A stretch of 64,000 nt of DNA from Bradyrhizobium sp. WBAH42 (GCF_024585265.1 NZ_CP036533.1:1054001-1118000); one strand, 5' to 3'; positions 35,637 to 45,662 are shown, counted from the stretch's first letter. Notes: a model not told the origin generated them from the sequence alone. A program made the numbers and translations.

Positions 35637-36233
35637 TTAAGCGCGGTCGCTGTAGGCGAGCTTGACGATGTGGTCGCGGATGTCGGCCGGCCAGTCGGCG
35701 ATCAGCCCGGTGAAGCGCCGCCGGTCATCTGCGAACAGCGCGCGCGAAGCTTCCTCGAACTGCGGCAGGTTGCCGGCCATGGTCGACATGAAGTGGTAGG
35801 CCGCATCGCGCGCCTGACGCTCACGGTCCTTGTCGCCGCTGGCGCGCCTCGCCTCGTCGACGAGCTTGCGTAGCGCGACCGAAGCACCGCCGGCCTGCGC
35901 GTTGAGCCACTCCCAGTGCCGCGGCAGCAAGGTCACCTCGCGCGCGACCACGCCGAGCTTCGGCCGGCCGCGTCCGCGCGGCTCTGCGGGCGCTTCCGTC
36001 GCCTCAGCCGACGGTGGGGCAAGCTTCGCAAGCCGGGCCAGCACCTCGCGGTCGTCACCGCGCAGGTCGAAATCGATCGACCGGCCCGTGCCGTCGTCGA
36101 AGATGATGATCGGCTGGTCCAGCGGCTGCGTGGCCCGTTTGACGGCAAGCGCGACATCGCCCGCCGCGCCGGAGGCCAGCCGGCGCTGGCCGGCGAAAGC
36201 TGTGTAGGTTCCTTGCATTGGAATCATTGCCAT
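35637..36233 (-). CDS. DUF2239 family protein
   Basis: A 198-residue protein recognised as DUF2239 by YTAFAGQRRLASG, IIIFDDGTGRSIDFDLRG, the GRGRPKLGVVAREVTLLPRH block and FEEASRALFADDRRRF near the C-terminus. No function is known; the basic GRPKLG stretch resembles a small DNA- or RNA-contacting segment but that is a guess. Three ATG codons (36233, 36227, 36218) are possible starts and none has a good ribosome-binding site. It is divergent from the glutathione transferase across a region with two TACCCGGGT sites. Confidence 0.85.
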   Translation of the reverse strand: MAMIPMQGTYTAFAGQRRLASGAAGDVALAVKRATQPLDQPIIIFDDGTGRSIDFDLRGDDREVLARLAKLAPPSAEATEAPAEPRGRGRPKLGVVAREVTLLPRHWEWLNAQAGGASVALRKLVDEARRASGDKDRERQARDAAYHFMSTMAGNLPQFEEASRALFADDRRRFTGLIADWPADIRDHIVKLAYSDRA

Positions 36234-36255
36234 ATTGATCGCGTTGTCGGCTTAA

Positions 36256-36265
36256 TACCCGGGTA
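36256..36265. promoter_or_regulatory. Palindromic site TACCCGGGTA (site 1) between DUF2239 and the GST gene
   Basis: A perfect 10-bp palindrome, 23 bp upstream of the DUF2239 start. A near-identical site follows 27 bp away, centre to centre. Together they look like an operator pair for an unknown regulator. Confidence 0.6.
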
Positions 36266-36282
36266 AATTCCCCGCGTCAATA

Positions 36283-36292
36283 TACCCGGGTG
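36283..36292. promoter_or_regulatory. Site TACCCGGGTG (site 2) between DUF2239 and the GST gene
   Basis: Differs from site 1 in the last base only; the surrounding ATATACCCGGGTGAAA keeps the same flanks. It lies 111 bp upstream of the GST start. Confidence 0.6.
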
Positions 36293-36402
36293 AAAATATC
36301 TGCAGCGACGGCTCGACAATGTGTTCCCGGGCTGGCACCAACGGCGCGGGACCACGCCCAAGTCCAAGTTTAAGCCTAAGTCCAAGCCTTGAGGACCCCG
36401 CG

Positions 36403-37068
36403 ATGCTGACCGTTCACCACCTCAACAATTCCCGCTCGCAGCGCGTGCTGTGGCTGCTCGAGGAGCTGGGCGTGCCTTACGAGATCGTGCGCTATCAGCG
36501 CCAGCCGGACATGCGTGCGCCGAAGGAGCTGCGCGCCATCCACCCGCTCGGCAAATCGCCCGTCATCACCGACAACGGCAACACCATCGCCGAGTCGGGC
36601 GCGATCATCGAATATCTCATCGCCACCTATGGCAACGGACGGCTGATTCCCCCGGCGAACACGCCCGAGCGGCTGCGCTACACCTATTGGCTGCACTATG
36701 CGGAAGGATCCGCGATGCAGCCGCTGCTGTTGAAGCTGCTGTTCACGCTGATGCCGAAGCGCGCGCCGGCGCTGCTGCGCCCGCTGGTGCGCAAGGTCTG
36801 CAACCAGGCGCTGACCGCGCTGGTCAATCCGCAGATCAAGCAGCACATGGATTATTGGGAAGGCGAGCTTGCGAAGAGCGAGTGGTTCGCCGGCAGCGAG
36901 TTCACCGCGGCCGACATCCAGATGAGCTTTCCGCTCGAAGCCGCCCAAGCCCGAGGCGGGCTCGAGCAGGGCCATCCCAAGGCGATGGCGTTCCTGGAGC
37001 GCATCCACGCCCGGCCTGCGTACAACCGCGCGCTTGAGAAGGGCGGGCCGTATCAGGTCGGGCGGTAA
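36403..37068 (+). CDS. Glutathione S-transferase
   Basis: A 221-residue cytosolic transferase. The N-terminal thioredoxin-fold domain starts LTVHHLNNSRSQRVLWLLEE, with serine and arginine in the place typical of bacterial beta/theta-like enzymes, then PLGKSPVITDNGNTIAESGAI for the glutathione gamma-glutamyl contact (ES). The helical C-terminal domain has FTAADIQMSFPLEAA. The ATG at 36403 has GAGGA seven bases upstream, and the frame extending back to 36319 was rejected for that reason. It is divergent from DUF2239 and likely shares its regulation; such enzymes often detoxify electrophiles. The stop is only 29 bp from the convergent ggt stop. Confidence 0.93.
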   Translation: MLTVHHLNNSRSQRVLWLLEELGVPYEIVRYQRQPDMRAPKELRAIHPLGKSPVITDNGNTIAESGAIIEYLIATYGNGRLIPPANTPERLRYTYWLHYAEGSAMQPLLLKLLFTLMPKRAPALLRPLVRKVCNQALTALVNPQIKQHMDYWEGELAKSEWFAGSEFTAADIQMSFPLEAAQARGGLEQGHPKAMAFLERIHARPAYNRALEKGGPYQVGR

Positions 37069-37097
37069 AGTCCCTCACCCCGTCATTCCGGAAGCAG

Positions 37098-38849
37098 TTA
37101 CTGCCCCGCCGCCTCCGCGCCGCGCGTGCGCGGATCGGCTGCGCCGAGTGGCCCGTTCGGCGTCACCAGAATCGAGTTGGCCGATGTCTGCCCCATCGGC
37201 TCGACGACGAGGTGCCCCATCGCCTTCAGCTCGAGCAGCACGCCCTCGGGAAAGCCGCGCTCGAGGCGCACCTCGTCCGGCAGCCATTGATGGTGCAGCC
37301 GCGGCGTTGCCACGGCGGCCGCAACATCCATCTTGTAGTCGAGCACATTCACGATCACCTGAAGCACGGTCGAGATGATGCGGCTGCCGCCGGGCGAGCC
37401 CGTCACCAGCACCGGCTTGCCGTCCCTCAGCACGATGGTCGGCGACATCGACGACAGCGGCCGCTTACCGGGTCCGGGCAGATTCGCTTCGAAGCCGACG
37501 AGGCCATAGGCGTTGGAGGCGCCGACTGCCGCGGTGAAATCGTCGAGCTCGTTGTTGAGCAGCACGCCGGTGCCGTCGGCGACGAGGCCGACGCCGTAGC
37601 TGAAGTTCAGCGTGTAAGTGTTGCTGACGGCGTTGCCGCGGGCATCGACGACGGAAAAATGCGTGGTGTTGCTGCCCTCACGCGGCGTGGCAGAAGCGGC
37701 CACGAGCTCCTTCGAGGGCGTAGCGCGTTCGGGGGAAATACCCGCGCGCAGCTTGGCGGCGTAGTCCTTCGCAATGAGGGTCTCGATCGGCGCGTTGACG
37801 AAGGCGGGATCGCCGAGATGGCGGGCGCGGTCGGCATAGGCGCGCTTCATGGCTTCGATCAAGAGATGCAGCGACGCCGCCGATCCCTGCTTCAGATCGG
37901 CAATAGGAAAGCCTTCGAGGATGTTGAGCGTCTCGATCAGCACGACGCCGCCGGATGAGGGCAATGGCATCGAGACGATGTCATAGCCGCGATAGCTGCC
38001 GCGCACCGGCGCGCGGACGACCGGCTGATAGGCCTTGAGGTCGGCCGGCGTCATGATGCCGCCGGCATCGGTCACGGCCTTAGCGAGTCTCTCGGCGACC
38101 GGCCCCTCATAGAATCCCCGCGGCCCCTGCGCGGCGACGGCTGCCAGCGTTTCGGCGAGATCGCCCTGCACCAGCCGATCGCCTTCGCCCAGCGGCGTGC
38201 CATCCGGACGTGAGAAGATCTTGGCCGAGGAAGGCCAGCGCGCCAGCCGCCGGTGCCAGCTCGGCAGCGTATCGGCCATGTCGTCGCTGACGATGAAGCC
38301 GTCGCGTGCGAGCGCGATCGCGGGCGCCAGCAGTTGCGCCAGCGTGAACTGACCCGAGCCGTATTTGTCGAGCGCGAGGGCGAGGCCCGCGACGGTGCCG
38401 GGCACGCCGATGCCGAGCGCGGAATCCCGTGACTTCGTCGTGTCAGGCTTGCCGTCGGCGCCGAGGAATATCTGCGGCGTGGTCGCGGCCGGCGCGGTCT
38501 CGCGATAGTCGATCGTGATGTCTTCATTGCGGTCGGCGGAATGGATCACCATGAAGCCGCCGCCGCCGATATTGCCGGCACGCGGATAGGTCACCGCCAT
38601 CGCAAAGCCGGTCGCGACTGCGGCGTCGATCGCATTGCCGCCGCGCCGCAGGATGTCGGCGCCGATCTGCGCGGAGATCTTCTCCTGCGCCACCACCATG
38701 CCGTGCTCGGCGGCGACGGCCCGCACCGCATCGCGTGCCGGCGGGACATAGCCCGACCGCGCGTCCTGAGCGGCCGCCGGCGTGAGAGCGAACGCCAGAC
38801 TGGCGACGATCGCGAAAAAGGTTCGCCGTGTTGTATATGACGAGATCAT
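37098..38849 (-). CDS. ggt: Gamma-glutamyltransferase
   Basis: Periplasmic enzyme of 583 residues that cleaves glutathione and transfers the gamma-glutamyl group. A signal peptide (TFFAIVASLAFALTPAAAQ) is clear. GGNAIDAAVATGFAMAV and GNIGGGGFMVIH are typical of the large subunit. Autocleavage occurs in the family before the threonine of TTHFSVVDARGNAVS, which becomes the nucleophile of the small subunit, and GSPGGSRIISTVLQ completes the site. The ATG at 38849 gives a proper signal peptide; an in-frame GTG at 38882 is further upstream. The gene is convergent with the GST gene, another glutathione enzyme, but on the opposite strand. Confidence 0.96.
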   Translation of the reverse strand: MISSYTTRRTFFAIVASLAFALTPAAAQDARSGYVPPARDAVRAVAAEHGMVVAQEKISAQIGADILRRGGNAIDAAVATGFAMAVTYPRAGNIGGGGFMVIHSADRNEDITIDYRETAPAATTPQIFLGADGKPDTTKSRDSALGIGVPGTVAGLALALDKYGSGQFTLAQLLAPAIALARDGFIVSDDMADTLPSWHRRLARWPSSAKIFSRPDGTPLGEGDRLVQGDLAETLAAVAAQGPRGFYEGPVAERLAKAVTDAGGIMTPADLKAYQPVVRAPVRGSYRGYDIVSMPLPSSGGVVLIETLNILEGFPIADLKQGSAASLHLLIEAMKRAYADRARHLGDPAFVNAPIETLIAKDYAAKLRAGISPERATPSKELVAASATPREGSNTTHFSVVDARGNAVSNTYTLNFSYGVGLVADGTGVLLNNELDDFTAAVGASNAYGLVGFEANLPGPGKRPLSSMSPTIVLRDGKPVLVTGSPGGSRIISTVLQVIVNVLDYKMDVAAAVATPRLHHQWLPDEVRLERGFPEGVLLELKAMGHLVVEPMGQTSANSILVTPNGPLGAADPRTRGAEAAGQ

Positions 38850-38950
38850 CGAAATTACCGTCGCACGCTCGACCCGGTTCACAGCTGTCTCGGTAATGCT
38901 ATACGGTTTGCGCCGAGAGAGACAAAACTGTTCGTGATGAGGACTGCGTG

Positions 38951-40336
38951 ATGACGACGATCGCCCCGGATGTGCGTATGGCTGGCGCGCCGCGGTCCTA
39001 CCCGCCGCGCGCTGCCGTCGTCAGCTGGATCTTCTTCGACTGGGCTGCGCAGCCCTATTTCACGCTGATCACGACCTTCGTGTTCGCGCCCTATTTCGCG
39101 ACCAGCGTGGCACCAAATCCCGCCACCGGGCAGTCGCTGTGGGGCTTTGCGATGGCTGCGGCGGGCCTTGCGATCGCGCTGCTGTCGCCGGTGCTGGGAG
39201 CGATCGCCGACGCCGCCGGCCGCAGGAAACCGTGGATCGCGGGGTTCGGTGCGGTTCTGGTGCTGGCGTCCTGCACGCTGTGGATCGGCAAGCCGGGCGA
39301 TGCCGCCGTCATTCCCCCGCTGCTCACTGCGGTGGCGCTCGCCAGCATCGGCGCGGAATTCGCCACCGTCTTCAACAATGCGATGATGCCGACCCTGGTG
39401 CCACCGGAGCGGATCGGCCGGCTCTCCGGCACCGGCTGGGCCACGGGCTACATCGGCGGCATCGTCAGCCTGATCATCGTGCTCGGCTTCCTCGCTGCCA
39501 ATCCCGAGACCGGCCGCACGCTGCTCGGCTTCACGCCGTTGTTCGGGCTCGATCCCGTCACGCATCAGGGCGACCGTGCGGCCGGCCCGCTGACCGCGCT
39601 GTGGTTCATCATCTTCGTGACGCCGATGTTCCTGTTCACGCCGGATTACCCGGCGAAGCGACCGTTGCGCGAGGCGCTACGCGAGGGTCTGTCGGAGCTG
39701 AAGCAGTCGATCGAGAGTCTGCCGAGGCAGAAATCGCTCGCGGCATTCCTGCTCGCCAACATGATCTACACCGATGGTCTGGTGTCGCTGTTCGCCTTCG
39801 GCGGCATCTATGCCGCCGGCACCTTCGGCTGGCACACGATCCAGATCGGGACGTTCGGCATCATGCTCGCGATTGCCGGTGCGCTCGGCGCCTGGCTCGG
39901 CGGCAAGCTGGATGATCGTCTCGGGCCGAAGCGCGTCATCGCCGGCAGCCTGCTGGTCCTGCTGCTGTCGGTGGCCGCGATCCTCCTGGTCGACAAGGAC
40001 AGTGTGCTGTTCGTCAAGACCGCGCTGCCGCAGGCCGGCGCTCCCCTGTTCTCGAGTGCGGCCGAGCGCGCTTATCTCGTGCTGGGCTGCCTGATCGGCG
40101 CAGCCGGCGGCCCGCTCCAGGCCGCCTCCCGCACGCTGCTGATCCACCTCGCACCAAAAGACCGCATCGCGCAGTATTTCGGCCTGTTCGCGCTGACCGG
40201 GAAAGTGACGTCCTTCATCGGCCCGCTCCTGATCGGCATGGTCACCGCGCTGACCGCCAGCCAGAAGGCCGGCATGGCCGTGCTGGTCGTGTTCTTCGTC
40301 GCGGGTCTCGGGCTGTTGATGCGGGTGCGGAAGTAG
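38951..40336 (+). CDS. UMF1-family MFS transporter (Atg22-like)
   Basis: A 461-residue inner-membrane transporter of the major facilitator superfamily with about eleven or twelve helices. SWIFFDWAAQPYFTLITTFVF and the LGAIADAAGRRKPWI cytoplasmic loop are characteristic of UMF1 proteins, related to the yeast vacuolar amino-acid effluxer Atg22. The substrate is unknown in bacteria. The ATG at 38951 was chosen; the frame also has a GTG directly before it. It is divergent from ggt with about 100 bp between the starts. A family A repeat follows the stop. Confidence 0.88.
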   Translation: MTTIAPDVRMAGAPRSYPPRAAVVSWIFFDWAAQPYFTLITTFVFAPYFATSVAPNPATGQSLWGFAMAAAGLAIALLSPVLGAIADAAGRRKPWIAGFGAVLVLASCTLWIGKPGDAAVIPPLLTAVALASIGAEFATVFNNAMMPTLVPPERIGRLSGTGWATGYIGGIVSLIIVLGFLAANPETGRTLLGFTPLFGLDPVTHQGDRAAGPLTALWFIIFVTPMFLFTPDYPAKRPLREALREGLSELKQSIESLPRQKSLAAFLLANMIYTDGLVSLFAFGGIYAAGTFGWHTIQIGTFGIMLAIAGALGAWLGGKLDDRLGPKRVIAGSLLVLLLSVAAILLVDKDSVLFVKTALPQAGAPLFSSAAERAYLVLGCLIGAAGGPLQAASRTLLIHLAPKDRIAQYFGLFALTGKVTSFIGPLLIGMVTALTASQKAGMAVLVVFFVAGLGLLMRVRK

Positions 40337-40360
40337 CCACATTACGCGATCTCACCCCCT

Positions 40361-40444
40361 GTCATTGCGAGGAGCGAAGCGACGAAGCAATCCAGACTTC
40401 CTCTGCGGAAAGATTCTGGATTGCTTCGCTGCGCTCGCAATGAC
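40361..40444. repeat. Palindromic repeat, family A (second copy)
   Basis: Arms GTCATTGCGAGGAGCGAAG and CTGCGCTCGCAATGAC with inner GAAGCAATCCAGA and TCTGGATTGCTTC. It lies between the convergent UMF1 and purH genes and matches the copy at 5304. Confidence 0.9.
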
Positions 40445-40493
40445 GAGGTCGACAGGATCGTCGTAGCTCTTGCAGCCCGCTACGCAGATCGTG

Positions 40494-42086
40494 TCAATGC
40501 CTGAAGTGCCGCGTGCCCGTGAACACCATGGCGATGCCGTGCTCGTCGGCGGCCTTGATCACCTCGTCGTCGCGCATGGAGCCGCCAGGCTGCACCACGG
40601 CGGTGGCGCCGGCTTCGATGCAGGCGAGCATCCCGTCGGCGAACGGGAAGAACGCATCCGAGGCCACCACCGAACCCTTGGTGAGCGGCTCGGCGAGCTT
40701 CAGCTCGCTAGCAGCATCCTGCGCCTTGCGCGCCGCGATCCGCGCGGAATCCACCCGGCTCATCTGGCCCGCGCCGATACCGACGGTGGCGAGATCCTTG
40801 GCATAGATGATGGTGTTGGACTTGACGTGCTTTGCGACCCGGAACGCGAACTTCAGGTCGCGCATCTCTGCGTCGGTCGGCGCGCGCTTGGTCACCACCT
40901 TGAACGTCATGTCGTCGACGACCGCGTTGTCACGGCTCTGCACCAGTAGACCGCCGGCCACCGTCTTGGCGGTCAGGCCCGGCGCACGCGGATTGGGCAG
41001 ACTGCCGGCGAGCAGCAGGCGCAGGTTCTTCTTGCCGCCGATGATGGCGATCGCTTCTTCGCTGGCGTCGGGTGCGATGATGACCTCGGTGAAGATCTTG
41101 GTGATCTCGCGCGCGGTGTCGGCATCGAGCGGACGGTTCATCGCGATGATGCCGCCGAACGCGGACGTCGAATCGCAGGCCAGCGCGCGGCGATAGGCCT
41201 CGACGAGGTTCGGTCCTTCGGCGACGCCACAGGGATTGGCGTGCTTGACGATGACGCAGGCCGCGGTGCGCTTGGCGTCGAACTCGCCGATGCATTCATA
41301 GGCCGCATCGGTGTCGTTGATGTTGTTGTAGGAGAGCTCCTTGCCCTGGAGCTGCCGCGCGGTGGAGACGCCCGGGCGCCTGTCCGGGGTCGCATAGAAT
41401 GCGGCACTCTGGTGCGGATTCTCGCCGTAGCGCAGCGACTGGATCAGCCGGCCGCCGAAAGCGCGGAAGTCGGGCGCGTCGATCTCGAGCTGACGGTTGA
41501 ACCAGTTGGAGATTGCGGCGTCATAGGCCGCGGTGCGCGCATAGGCCTTTGCGGCCAGCCGACGGCGCAAGCCCAGCGTGGTCGCACCCTTGTTGGCGGC
41601 GAGCTCGTCGAGCACGGCCTGATAGTCCTGCGCCTCGACCACGACGGCGACGTCGTCATGGTTCTTCGCAGCGGCGCGGATCATCGCGGGGCCGCCGATG
41701 TCGATGTTCTCGATGCAATCCTCGAAGCCCGCGCCTTTGTCGACGGTCGCTTCGAACGGATAGAGATTGACGACGAGCAGGTCGATCGGCGCGATGCCGT
41801 GCGCCTTCATCGCCTCCGCATGGTCCTTGTTGTCGCGGATCGCGAGCAGGCCGCCATGCACCTTCGGATGCAGCGTCTTGACGCGGCCGTCCATCATCTC
41901 GGGGAAGCCGGTCAGCTCGGAGACGTCCTTCACCTTGAGGCCGGCCGCGGCGATCGCTTTGGCGGTGCCGCCGGTCGAGACCAGCTCGACATCGTGCGCG
42001 GCAAGCGCCTTGGCGAACTCGATTAGGCCGGTCTTGTCGGAGACGGAAAGGAGAGCGCGGGTGACGCGGCGGGGATGATCAGTCAT
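40494..42086 (-). CDS. purH: Bifunctional AICAR transformylase/IMP cyclohydrolase
   Basis: Catalyses the last two steps of IMP synthesis, with 530 residues as expected. The N-terminal IMP cyclohydrolase domain (about 1-195) begins [19 protein letters not shown], with [10 protein letters not shown] and [16 protein letters not shown]. The transformylase domain carries [12 protein letters not shown], the catalytic Lys-His pair in [12 protein letters not shown], and the C-terminal [10 protein letters not shown]. The ATG at 42086 follows an AGAGGA site; a TTG two codons upstream is unlikely. It is downstream of the heparinase-like gene on the same strand. Confidence 0.98.
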   Translation of the reverse strand: MTDHPRRVTRALLSVSDKTGLIEFAKALAAHDVELVSTGGTAKAIAAAGLKVKDVSELTGFPEMMDGRVKTLHPKVHGGLLAIRDNKDHAEAMKAHGIAPIDLLVVNLYPFEATVDKGAGFEDCIENIDIGGPAMIRAAAKNHDDVAVVVEAQDYQAVLDELAANKGATTLGLRRRLAAKAYARTAAYDAAISNWFNRQLEIDAPDFRAFGGRLIQSLRYGENPHQSAAFYATPDRRPGVSTARQLQGKELSYNNINDTDAAYECIGEFDAKRTAACVIVKHANPCGVAEGPNLVEAYRRALACDSTSAFGGIIAMNRPLDADTAREITKIFTEVIIAPDASEEAIAIIGGKKNLRLLLAGSLPNPRAPGLTAKTVAGGLLVQSRDNAVVDDMTFKVVTKRAPTDAEMRDLKFAFRVAKHVKSNTIIYAKDLATVGIGAGQMSRVDSARIAARKAQDAASELKLAEPLTKGSVVASDAFFPFADGMLACIEAGATAVVQPGGSMRDDEVIKAADEHGIAMVFTGTRHFRH

Positions 42087-42251
42087 GAGCAAGATCCTCT
42101 GTTCAGGGAGTGTCTATGCCCAGGCGCGCGGCGGATACGTCCCGCGCTTCCCGATGGTGCTCCATCCAAGGTCGCCAGTCGCGCGAGCGAGCGCTCGATA
42201 GCAGCTTTTGGCGTCGCTCTCAACGGGTAGATGGGGCCGGATCGCGCCTGT

Positions 42252-44009
42252 TTACAACGGAAGTTCCGGCTCGCGCCGGGCGTTGCGGCGGGCATTGGTC
42301 ACCGCGGGCGAGGCGGTGGAGCGGACAAAGCTCCAGCGGATCGAGGGGGCCTGGCGGGCGTTCTGACGGATCACGATCTGGGCGGTGCGGCGCGGGCCGT
42401 CATTGCCGGCAAGGAATACGCTGTCCTCGAGATCGACCTTGTCGTCCAATGCCTCGAAGGTCCAGACGTCGCGGTTCGGCAGCACCAGCATGACGCCGCG
42501 CGCATCCGACAGCCGACTCGCCTTCACCGCCGGATGCAGATGGAAGCGCAGCGCGAAATCGGCATCGGTGCCTTTGAAGCGTCCGCCCTGCGGCGGCGAC
42601 AGCGTGTCCTCGCCGTCGATGCGCGCCCCGTCATTGGCGATCATCAGCACGCGGCGGTGGATCGCGCCGAACTTGCCGAGATAGCCGTCATGCGAGGTCG
42701 TGAGCAGCGTGCCGTTCTGCACGACCTCGCGATAGCTCTCGACCTCGACCGGGCCGCTGGTGACGGGCGCGCCGTGCAGGAGCCGCTTCATCGCCGACAT
42801 CTCGACGAACTGGCATGACGACGTCTCGTGATAGGTCAGCGTCGAATGCGCCGCCGTGCTGCGCGCGAAGGGCCGCCAATTGTCGCGGCCCGTGGTCGGC
42901 ATGCCGCAATTGGTGACGATGCGGCTGATGCCGGAGGACAGCTCGAACGACAGACAGCCGGCATGGGCGTCGTGGCTGACGCCCGCCGGCGGCGGCGGGC
43001 CGGTGTCGATGATGACGGTGGTCTGGCCGGCATCGAGGCGCTGAAAGCCGGTATGCGGCATGTTCGCCATCGGCGCGCCGTGGGTGTCGTCATAGGCGAG
43101 CAGCGTCGCGAGCAGGTCCGAAGACGTCGCGCTCATGCCGTTGAACAGGGCGAAATTCCCGTCGCCGTGCCGGAAAAAGCGCAGCATCGGCATCATGCGG
43201 TCGATCGCATTGAGCAGCGCCGGCGGCGGCGCGATGTTGCGCGCAGCAAAAGTCTGCCGCAGCGGCAAGAGGTCGATCAACAGTTCGATCAGCGCGCCCG
43301 GATTACGCGAGATGTGGCCGCCATCGGGAAGGATCTGCCGCTGCAATTCGTCGGACAGCTTCTTCGAGGCGGTGCGGATATGACGTGTCTGGTTGGCGAG
43401 GCACAGGGACGCATAGCACAGCGCGATCAGCACCTGCAGCTTCGGCACCCCGTCCGGAATGTCGACCATGGTGTAGCGCAGGAAGCGGATCTCGCGCGCG
43501 AGGGCGCGCAAGTAACGGCGGTAGAACTTGTTGTCGGTCTCGTTCAGCACCAGCGGCGCCTGCGACAGCAGCGAGATCACGCGCCGCGCCAGCACGTCGG
43601 CGCGGCGTGCGACGGGACGGCGTTTGTTGGCGGGGTTGCCGATCCAGTCCTCGATGAGTGCGCGCGCATTCGCCCGCGTCAGCGCCGTGTCGGCGGCGCG
43701 CAAATGCCGCAGCCAGCCGAAGCCGAGCAGCGCAACCTCCCAATCCTCGGACGGCGGCTCGAGATCGAAGATCGATCGGCCGTGGCAGTTGACGATCTTG
43801 CCGGCGAAGACGAAGCGGCCGGCATAGATCTCGGCGGCACGGGTCGCATCCGCGGTACGCAGATCGTGCGGAGCGATGATCAGCCGGTCGGTGCGGCCGG
43901 GCCAGACCCGCGACAGCGCAACGGAACCGCCGCTCGCGCGCGCGAGCATGTTCCGCGCGAAGCGGTTCATGACCAGCGTCGAGATACGTCTGCGTTGAGC
44001 GACCGACAC
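42252..44009 (-). CDS. Heparinase II/III-like family protein
   Basis: A 585-residue protein with an alpha-helical toroid in the first half (LGFGWLRHLRAADTALTRAN, DNKFYRRYLRALAREIRFLR, LPDGGHISRNPGALIELLID) and a heparinase II/III-type beta-sandwich C-terminal domain (AGCLSFELSSGISRIVTNCG, then AAHSTLTYHETSSCQFV). The family includes polysaccharide lyases, and conserved members of this type sit between rsmB and purH in many Rhizobiales. No signal peptide is visible, which argues against a simple secreted lyase. The start is a GTG at 44009. The substrate is unknown; cell-envelope polysaccharide is a guess. Confidence 0.85.
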   Translation of the reverse strand: MSVAQRRRISTLVMNRFARNMLARASGGSVALSRVWPGRTDRLIIAPHDLRTADATRAAEIYAGRFVFAGKIVNCHGRSIFDLEPPSEDWEVALLGFGWLRHLRAADTALTRANARALIEDWIGNPANKRRPVARRADVLARRVISLLSQAPLVLNETDNKFYRRYLRALAREIRFLRYTMVDIPDGVPKLQVLIALCYASLCLANQTRHIRTASKKLSDELQRQILPDGGHISRNPGALIELLIDLLPLRQTFAARNIAPPPALLNAIDRMMPMLRFFRHGDGNFALFNGMSATSSDLLATLLAYDDTHGAPMANMPHTGFQRLDAGQTTVIIDTGPPPPAGVSHDAHAGCLSFELSSGISRIVTNCGMPTTGRDNWRPFARSTAAHSTLTYHETSSCQFVEMSAMKRLLHGAPVTSGPVEVESYREVVQNGTLLTTSHDGYLGKFGAIHRRVLMIANDGARIDGEDTLSPPQGGRFKGTDADFALRFHLHPAVKASRLSDARGVMLVLPNRDVWTFEALDDKVDLEDSVFLAGNDGPRRTAQIVIRQNARQAPSIRWSFVRSTASPAVTNARRNARREPELPL

Positions 44010-44127
44010 GCCTTGCCTTGATGGGGGAGAGGATCAGTGACGAATCCTTATTAATCCCAAAATCGGACGTCTGACACCACCTTGAACGGCGCGAATCAGC
44101 GTCGTGGTCGCAAAATCCAGTGCAAAA

Positions 44128-45474
44128 TCAGGATTTAACGAGCCGGGCCGCGAAAAATCCGTCGAGCCCGCCGAGCCTGGGATCGGCGTTCGGGAGATGG
44201 CAGGGCAGGGTACGCAGATCGCCGTCCCGGTTGAGGATTTCGCCGAGGTCCGCAACCTCCGACGCCAAGATCGGGGCGCGGCGAAGCGCGGGCTCGGCGG
44301 CGAGCAGCGCCGCCACCGCCTGCTCGCCCTCCTCGGGTTCCAGCGAACAGGTGCAATAGACCAGTGTCCCGCCCGGCTTGAGCAGCGAGACGGATTTCTT
44401 CAGCAGCCGCTGCTGGAGCGCGGCCAGGGGGGCGATGTCGGAGTCCTGCCGCAGCCATGCGACGTCGGGATGCCGGCGAATCGTGCCGGTGGAGGTGCAG
44501 GGCGCATCGATCAGAATACCGTCGAATGCCTCGGCCGGGCCGGCCCATTCGACGGCGTCAGCGACGACGGTCTCGGCCTGCAGCGACAGCCGCGTCAGGT
44601 TTTCGCGTAAACGCGCCACCCGCGCGGGCGAGCGGTCGATCGCCGTCACATGCGCGCCCGATAGCGCCAGCTGCGCGGTCTTGCCGCCGGGGGCGGCGCA
44701 GAGATCGGCAATGGACTTGCCCTTGACGTCGCCGAACAGCCGCGCCGGTAGCGCGGCGGCGGCGTCCTGCACCCACCATTGTCCTTCGGCGAAGCCGGGC
44801 AGCATGGTCACCGCACCGTGCAGCAGCATCCGCACCGTTCCCGTCGGCAGCGTCTCGCCATGCAGGCGGCTCGCCCATTGTGCGGGATCCGATTTCACCG
44901 TGAGATCGAGCGAAGGCTCGTGGCCGAGCGCGGATGCCATGTCTCGTGCGGTCGCCTCGCCATAATGCGCGCTCCAGCGCGCGAGCAGCCATGGCGGCAG
45001 ATCCAGCGATTGCGTCGCGACCTCCTCGACCAGCGCCTTGCCCTCGCGCGCGCAGCGGCGCAGCACGGCATTGACGAGGCCGGCATAGCGCGCGGCGCGG
45101 CGGTCGGATTGCACGAGGCGGACGGAGAGATCGACCGCGGCGTGATCCGGAACGTCCATCCAAAGGATTTGCGCGGCTCCGATCAGAAGTGCGCTCTGCG
45201 CCCGCGGCGCTTCGGAGGGGATGCCCTTGTCGAGCAGGCGGGACAGCACATGGCCGAGCGTGCCGAGCCGGCGCAGCACGGTGGCGACCAGGCGCCGCAT
45301 CAGCGCGCGGTCGCGGTCGGCCAGCGTCTTCAGTCCGGGATGGGCACCGCCGCCGTCGAGCTGGTCGTCGAGCGTGCGGTGCTTGTGCAGCACGCCGTCG
45401 ACGATGTCGGCGGCAATCCGTCGCGCCGCAAGGCCGGGCACTTCGGACGGAGGGACGAAACGTTGAGATGGCAT
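44128..45474 (-). CDS. rsmB: RsmB-family rRNA cytosine-C5 methyltransferase
   Basis: A 448-residue SAM-dependent enzyme expected to make m5C967 in 16S rRNA. An N-terminal NusB-like helical domain (RRIAADIVDGVLHKHRTLDDQL, then SALLIGAAQILWMDVPDHAAVD) precedes the methyltransferase domain with the SAM motif LCAAPGGKTAQLA. The two catalytic cysteines are in DAPCTSTGTIRRHPDV and YCTCSLEPEEGE. The ATG at 45474 gives the family's usual N-terminus, although the ribosome-binding site is weak. It precedes the heparinase-like gene on the same strand, and is divergent from the small SDHAF4-like gene. Confidence 0.95.
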   Translation of the reverse strand: MPSQRFVPPSEVPGLAARRIAADIVDGVLHKHRTLDDQLDGGGAHPGLKTLADRDRALMRRLVATVLRRLGTLGHVLSRLLDKGIPSEAPRAQSALLIGAAQILWMDVPDHAAVDLSVRLVQSDRRAARYAGLVNAVLRRCAREGKALVEEVATQSLDLPPWLLARWSAHYGEATARDMASALGHEPSLDLTVKSDPAQWASRLHGETLPTGTVRMLLHGAVTMLPGFAEGQWWVQDAAAALPARLFGDVKGKSIADLCAAPGGKTAQLALSGAHVTAIDRSPARVARLRENLTRLSLQAETVVADAVEWAGPAEAFDGILIDAPCTSTGTIRRHPDVAWLRQDSDIAPLAALQQRLLKKSVSLLKPGGTLVYCTCSLEPEEGEQAVAALLAAEPALRRAPILASEVADLGEILNRDGDLRTLPCHLPNADPRLGGLDGFFAARLVKS

Positions 45475-45662
45475 GCGGAAGCAAGGTTCTGAACGAGCGG
45501 CAGTTCCGCCGCAATGGGCGCATGCCTTGAGAACTCGATCTCTGACACGCGAATATGCCAAATGTAAGAATCGCTTGCGGGTTTTTCAGCGCTCCGAGCC
45601 GATTTCAGGAATGCGTTATTGGGCATCGCGTTACGCCCGGTCCTGCGCTAGAACGCGCGGCG

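Noticed and set aside
37070..37097. Family B fragment (CGTCATTCCGG) between GST and ggt
   Set aside because: Only about 11 bases match and there is no return arm, so it was not counted as a copy.
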